Shown in pieces: positions 5,739-8,031 of a stretch of 8,031 nt of DNA (position 1 is its first letter; each line of letters opens with the position of its first letter). The stretch spans positions 1-8,031 of the forward strand of contig CACXHH010000098.1 of NCBI GenBank assembly GCA_902767455.1. Reading direction: 5' to 3'. The notes beneath the pieces are model-generated. The model saw only the letters and a program-made list of their open reading frames with translations, did not search any database and was not told the DNA's origin. The stretch comes from an uncultured Eubacteriales bacterium (GTDB taxonomy: Bacteria > Bacillota > Clostridia > Christensenellales > Borkfalkiaceae). The position numbers and the translations under genes were made by a program.

Positions 5739-6763
5739 CTTATCGCTCCGACGAGCTCGGATAGGGTAAGTTTGTCCGTCACCGCGTTGAGTTCGCTGTC
5801 AAAAGTTATGAAATCAACGGCCGAGCCGTCGAATTTTTTATCGTATTTCAAAAAAGTTTCAAGCTTTTTCGGAGTGTACGGGCAAGAAAGGTCGTGCCCG
5901 CGAACGCCGAGAAGCTTCATCGCCCGAGCGTAGTTTTCGTCGCTTAAACCTTGAAGTTTTTTAGCAACCTTCAGCGACAGCGCCAAGCCTTTTAGAACGC
6001 ACTCGCCGTGCGATAAAGTAAAGCCTGACAAGCTTTCGATAGCGTGCCCGAACGTGTGCCCGAGATTTAAAAATCTTCGCGTGCTCTCGTCTTTATAATC
6101 GACTGAAACGAACGATTTTTTGACTCTTATACACTCGGAAACAAGCTTTATCGACGGCGTTTGAGCGGCTATCTCGTCAGCCGTTATCCGCGCGCCGAGA
6201 AAGGCGTATTTGATAACTTCGCCGTACCCGCTTTCGAGTTCGCGCGGCGGAAGAGTTTTCAAAAAATCAAGATCGCAGTAGACCGCCGCGGTATCGTAAA
6301 AGGTACCGAGACAGTTTTTTATCTCTCCGAAATCTATTCCGTTCTTGCCGCCGATAGCCGCGTCGACCATGGCAAGAAGAGTGGTTGGAACGCTCGCGAA
6401 GGTCACTCCGCGCAGATAAGTCGCCGCGACGAAACCCGTAACGTCCGTTATCGAGCCGCCGCCGAAAGCAATAACGCCGTCGTTTCTGCGAAGCCCAAGA
6501 GAAAGCGCGAAGTTGACGATTCGTTCGTACGTACCGAGCGTTTTGCATTTTTCACCGCCCTTGACGACGAAAAACGACAAACGCTTATCGGAGAAAACTC
6601 CGTTGAAATAGTTTCCGTAAAGAGTAAATACGGCTTCGTCGACGACTACCGCTATCTGCTTTGCGCGCGAAAAAACTTCGCCGAGAACGGACGAAAGAGC
6701 TTCTCGCCCGTTTTCTACGTACACGGTTGAACTTTTCGTCGTGTCAAAAGGTATCGTGACCAT
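5735..6763 (-). CDS. aroB: 3-dehydroquinate synthase
   Basis: This NAD- and metal-dependent enzyme cyclises DAHP to 3-dehydroquinate, step two of the pathway. The 342 residues cover the whole family. GGEK (69-72) and the glycine-rich AFGGGSITDVTGF (99-111) form the cofactor site, followed by RG (118-119), PTTLLAMVDAAIGGKNG (126-142) with Lys140, and GYGEVIKY (179-186). The three metal ligands are visible as Glu182, His236 in LNLGHTFGH and His252 in HGEC. The stretch after GGKNG (DFGEIKNCLGTFYDT) is somewhat different from the usual form, but the catalytic set is intact. The gene starts 2 nt after the aroF stop (TAATAATG arrangement); the ribosome binding site is weak (AAGAGA), which suggests coupling to aroF translation. 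The product feeds AroQ, the last gene of the same operon. Confidence 0.96.
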   Translation of the reverse strand: MVTIPFDTTKSSTVYVENGREALSSVLGEVFSRAKQIAVVVDEAVFTLYGNYFNGVFSDKRLSFFVVKGGEKCKTLGTYERIVNFALSLGLRRNDGVIAFGGGSITDVTGFVAATYLRGVTFASVPTTLLAMVDAAIGGKNGIDFGEIKNCLGTFYDTAAVYCDLDFLKTLPPRELESGYGEVIKYAFLGARITADEIAAQTPSIKLVSECIRVKKSFVSVDYKDESTRRFLNLGHTFGHAIESLSGFTLSHGECVLKGLALSLKVAKKLQGLSDENYARAMKLLGVRGHDLSCPYTPKKLETFLKYDKKFDGSAVDFITFDSELNAVTDKLTLSELVGAIR

Positions 6764-6765
6764 TA

Positions 6766-7608
6766 TTATCTCTTATCCGCCGTCTGCCGCCCGAGGGCGC
6801 CCAAAAGTGTTTTCGTCGAATTTACGATGGTTTCAAGTTCAGATGGGGTTATCTGATGTTCGGCGTCCGAAAGCGCCGTGCAAGGCGATATATGCGTTTC
6901 TATCATCACGCCGTCGGCGCCTACCGCCGCCGCCGCAAGAGCAAGCGAGCCCACGCCCTTTCCGCTCGGGCTCACGTGCGACGGATCGACTATAACGGGC
7001 AACCCCGTTACGCGTTTTACGGCGTCGACTGCGGCAAAATCGAGTATTCCTTTGCCTACCGCCGCGTAATTTCTTACGCCGCGCTCGCAGAGAATAACGT
7101 TCTCGTTTCCTTCGGAAAGAATATATTCGGCGCTCGAGAGCCACTCTTCGATAGTCGAAGAAAAACCTCGTTTCAACAAAACGGGCTTGTTTGATCTGCC
7201 CACTTCCCTTAAAAGCTCGTAATTGTGCATGTCGCGCGCGCCTATCTGCAAAACGTCAACGTCGGCAAAGGCGTCTATATCGCGAACGGACATTATTTCG
7301 CTTACTGTCGGAAGCCCGACGAGCCGCCCCGCCTTTACGAGATAATCGAGCCCGACTTTTTTCAGCCCCTGAAAAGCGTACGGAGAAGTGCGGGGCTTGA
7401 AAGCGCCGCCGCGCAGCATCGTTGCGCCCGCTTTCTTTACCGCAAGCGCGCATTCTACGACGGAGTCTTCGCTCTCCACGGAACACGGGCCGGCGATGAC
7501 TTCGAACGTCGCCCCGAAGGTCTTTCCGTTTACGGTAGCGCCGCTTGCCGAGGTAACGAGCGGAAGTTTGTCTTTAAGTAAATTAAGGTTGTCGTCAAAA
7601 CCGTTCAT
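6766..7608 (-). CDS. aroF: 3-deoxy-7-phosphoheptulonate (DAHP) synthase, class I-beta
   Basis: It condenses PEP with erythrose-4-phosphate to DAHP, the entry step and usual control point of aromatic biosynthesis. Diagnostic blocks are AGPCSVES (39-46), RGGAFKPRTSPYAFQG (66-81), IGARDMHNYELL, PVLLKRG, LCERGVRNY, VDPSHVSPSG (207-216) and GVMIETH (233-239). Metal ligands are Cys42, His211, Glu237 and Asp248, with the spacing found in Thermotoga DAHP synthase. At 280 residues it is the bare barrel: there is no N-terminal ferredoxin-like regulatory domain and no fused chorismate mutase, unlike many class I-beta enzymes. Feedback control must therefore come from a partner or be absent. It is the first gene of the operon, about 36 nt after the likely transcription start; GGGAT about 8 nt before the ATG is a modest ribosome binding site. 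Confidence 0.96.
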   Translation of the reverse strand: MNGFDDNLNLLKDKLPLVTSASGATVNGKTFGATFEVIAGPCSVESEDSVVECALAVKKAGATMLRGGAFKPRTSPYAFQGLKKVGLDYLVKAGRLVGLPTVSEIMSVRDIDAFADVDVLQIGARDMHNYELLREVGRSNKPVLLKRGFSSTIEEWLSSAEYILSEGNENVILCERGVRNYAAVGKGILDFAAVDAVKRVTGLPVIVDPSHVSPSGKGVGSLALAAAAVGADGVMIETHISPCTALSDAEHQITPSELETIVNSTKTLLGALGRQTADKR

Positions 7609-7650
7609 CTGTATTGATCCCGATAGCGTTTAATAAAATACTTTTTTAAT

Positions 7651-7679
7651 AGTATAACACACGATTTTTTAAAATTCAA
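7651..7679 (-). promoter_or_regulatory. Promoter of the aro operon
   Basis: On the minus strand TTGAAT (complement of 7674-7679), a 17-bp spacer and TATACT (complement of 7651-7656), preceded by TGT as an extended -10, form a good housekeeping promoter. The start would fall near 7644, giving a 5' leader of about 36 nt. Such a short leader leaves no space for a T-box, a tryptophan-type attenuator or a riboswitch from this start site. Confidence 0.8.
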
Positions 7680-7690
7680 TGATTTTTGAA

Positions 7691-7827
7691 CTGAATAGCA
7701 AAAGAATAGCCGCTTCGCCGCCTTGCGCGGCTTGTTTCGCCCGGTATTCAGCCTTATCGAACGCGCGCCAGTACGTGATACGCGCCGCTTAAAACGCCGA
7801 AACCGCAGAAGGGCGTTCGTTTTTTTT
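7691..7827 (+). ncRNA. Candidate structured small RNA ending in an orphan terminator
   Basis: The non-coding 7609-7944 region has no convincing protein gene. Within it, CTGAATA (7691-7697) pairs with TATTCAG (7745-7751), enclosing AGCCGC/GCGGCT (7708-7713 with 7727-7732). CGAACGC (7758-7764) can pair with GCGTTCG (7813-7819), enclosing GCGC/GCGC and GTA/TAC pairs around CGTGA (7765-7785). These lead into the terminator at 7793-7827. The nesting suggests a folded RNA of about 135 nt, but I recognise no known family and see no good plus-strand promoter just upstream. The strand is uncertain. Treat as a hypothesis. Confidence 0.25.
7793..7827 (+). terminator. Plus-strand intrinsic terminator without a visible gene
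   Basis: AACGCC (7793-7798) pairs with GGCGTT (7812-7817) around a 13-nt loop, followed after CG by eight T residues (7820-7827). The T-run is on the plus strand, yet the nearest gene to the left, aroF, reads the other way from a promoter near 7650. It may serve a small RNA or stop stray transcription toward the tRNA. Confidence 0.6.
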
Positions 7828-7875
7828 GTTTCGTCCGTTTATTTTTACGTAACGAAAAAAACATCGTCAAATTAT

Positions 7876-7904
7876 TTGACAAAAACGGCGTAATATCTTA
7901 TAAT
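7876..7904 (+). promoter_or_regulatory. Consensus promoter of tRNA-Ser(GGA)
   Basis: TTGACA (7876-7881), exactly 17 bp and TATAAT (7899-7904) form a perfect housekeeping promoter. Start would be near 7911, about 34 nt before the tRNA, the same layout as the promoter of tRNA-Ser(GCU) at 966-994. Confidence 0.92.
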
Positions 7905-7944
7905 ATTTAAGCTGACAATTTAAAAGTTTGCGATAATCGACTGT

Positions 7945-8031
7945 GGAGAGGTGTCTGAGTGGTCGATGGTGCGACATTGGAAATGTCGTGTACGGAAACG
8001 TACCGCAGGTTCGAATCCTGTCCTCTCCGCC
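7945..8031 (+). tRNA. tRNA-Ser(GGA), last base cut by window edge
   Basis: The acceptor stem pairs GGAGAGG (7945-7951) with CCTCTCC (8022-8028) over seven perfect pairs; discriminator G and CC follow, and the final A of an encoded CCA would be the next base outside the window. The anticodon stem CGACA/TGTCG holds TTGGAAA, giving anticodon GGA at 7979-7981, which reads UCC and UCU. The long variable arm (GTACG-GAAA-CGTAC) marks a class II serine tRNA. The T-arm is GCAGG-TTCGAAT-CCTGT. Confidence 0.96.

Noticed and set aside
7609..7840. T-box or other known riboswitch before aroF
   Set aside because: No T-box antiterminator core such as GGGTGGNACCGCG is seen on the minus strand, and the best promoter starts transcription only about 36 nt before the gene.
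1..8031. Mobile element, CRISPR array or defence system
   Set aside because: No transposase, integrase, terminal repeats, regular spacers or defence-related protein motifs were found on either strand.

Overview
The window looks like an ordinary chromosomal segment of a Gram-positive-type bacterium, most likely an uncultured clostridial member of the Bacillota. This is inferred from the near-consensus TTGACA/TATAAT promoters, strong intrinsic terminators with T-runs, tight gene packing, a type II dehydroquinase, a class I-beta DAHP synthase and an AroE-AroK fusion. I cannot assign a genus.

Layout, left to right. Bases 3-713 (+) are the 3' two thirds or so of an SPFH/prohibitin-family gene that starts outside the window, followed by a 17-bp stem terminator (828-871). 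A consensus promoter (966-994) drives a tRNA-Ser(GCU) gene (1036-1127). Its trailer holds a strong hairpin without a T-run (1146-1178) and then an intrinsic terminator (1274-1298). A bidirectional terminator (1345-1384) separates this from the convergent minus-strand operon.

The main content is a seven-gene minus-strand operon from 7608 down to 1405: aroF, aroB, aroA, aroC, a small chorismate mutase, an aroE-aroK fusion and aroQ. Together they encode every step from PEP plus erythrose-4-phosphate to chorismate, and then on to prephenate. Gene junctions are tight: a 2-nt gap for aroF/aroB, overlaps of 4 nt (aroB/aroA), 14 nt (aroA/aroC) and 29 nt (aroEK/aroQ), and gaps of 37 and 80 nt around chorismate mutase. 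One promoter (7651-7679, minus strand) sits about 36 nt before the aroF start, so if it is the main promoter there is no room for a long attenuator or T-box leader.

Between the operon promoter and the right edge lies a non-coding stretch with several inverted repeats and a plus-strand terminator (7793-7827) that has no visible gene. It is followed by a consensus promoter and a tRNA-Ser(GGA) gene that runs to the last base.

The most notable points are the alanine in AroA at the position of E. coli Gly96, which predicts natural glyphosate insensitivity; the AroE-AroK fusion; the minimal DAHP synthase beside a free chorismate mutase; the orphan terminator with a possible small RNA; and an 11-nt stretch in the tRNA-Ser(GCU) trailer that is the exact reverse complement of the tRNA's own T-arm. 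I saw no mobile element, CRISPR array or defence system.
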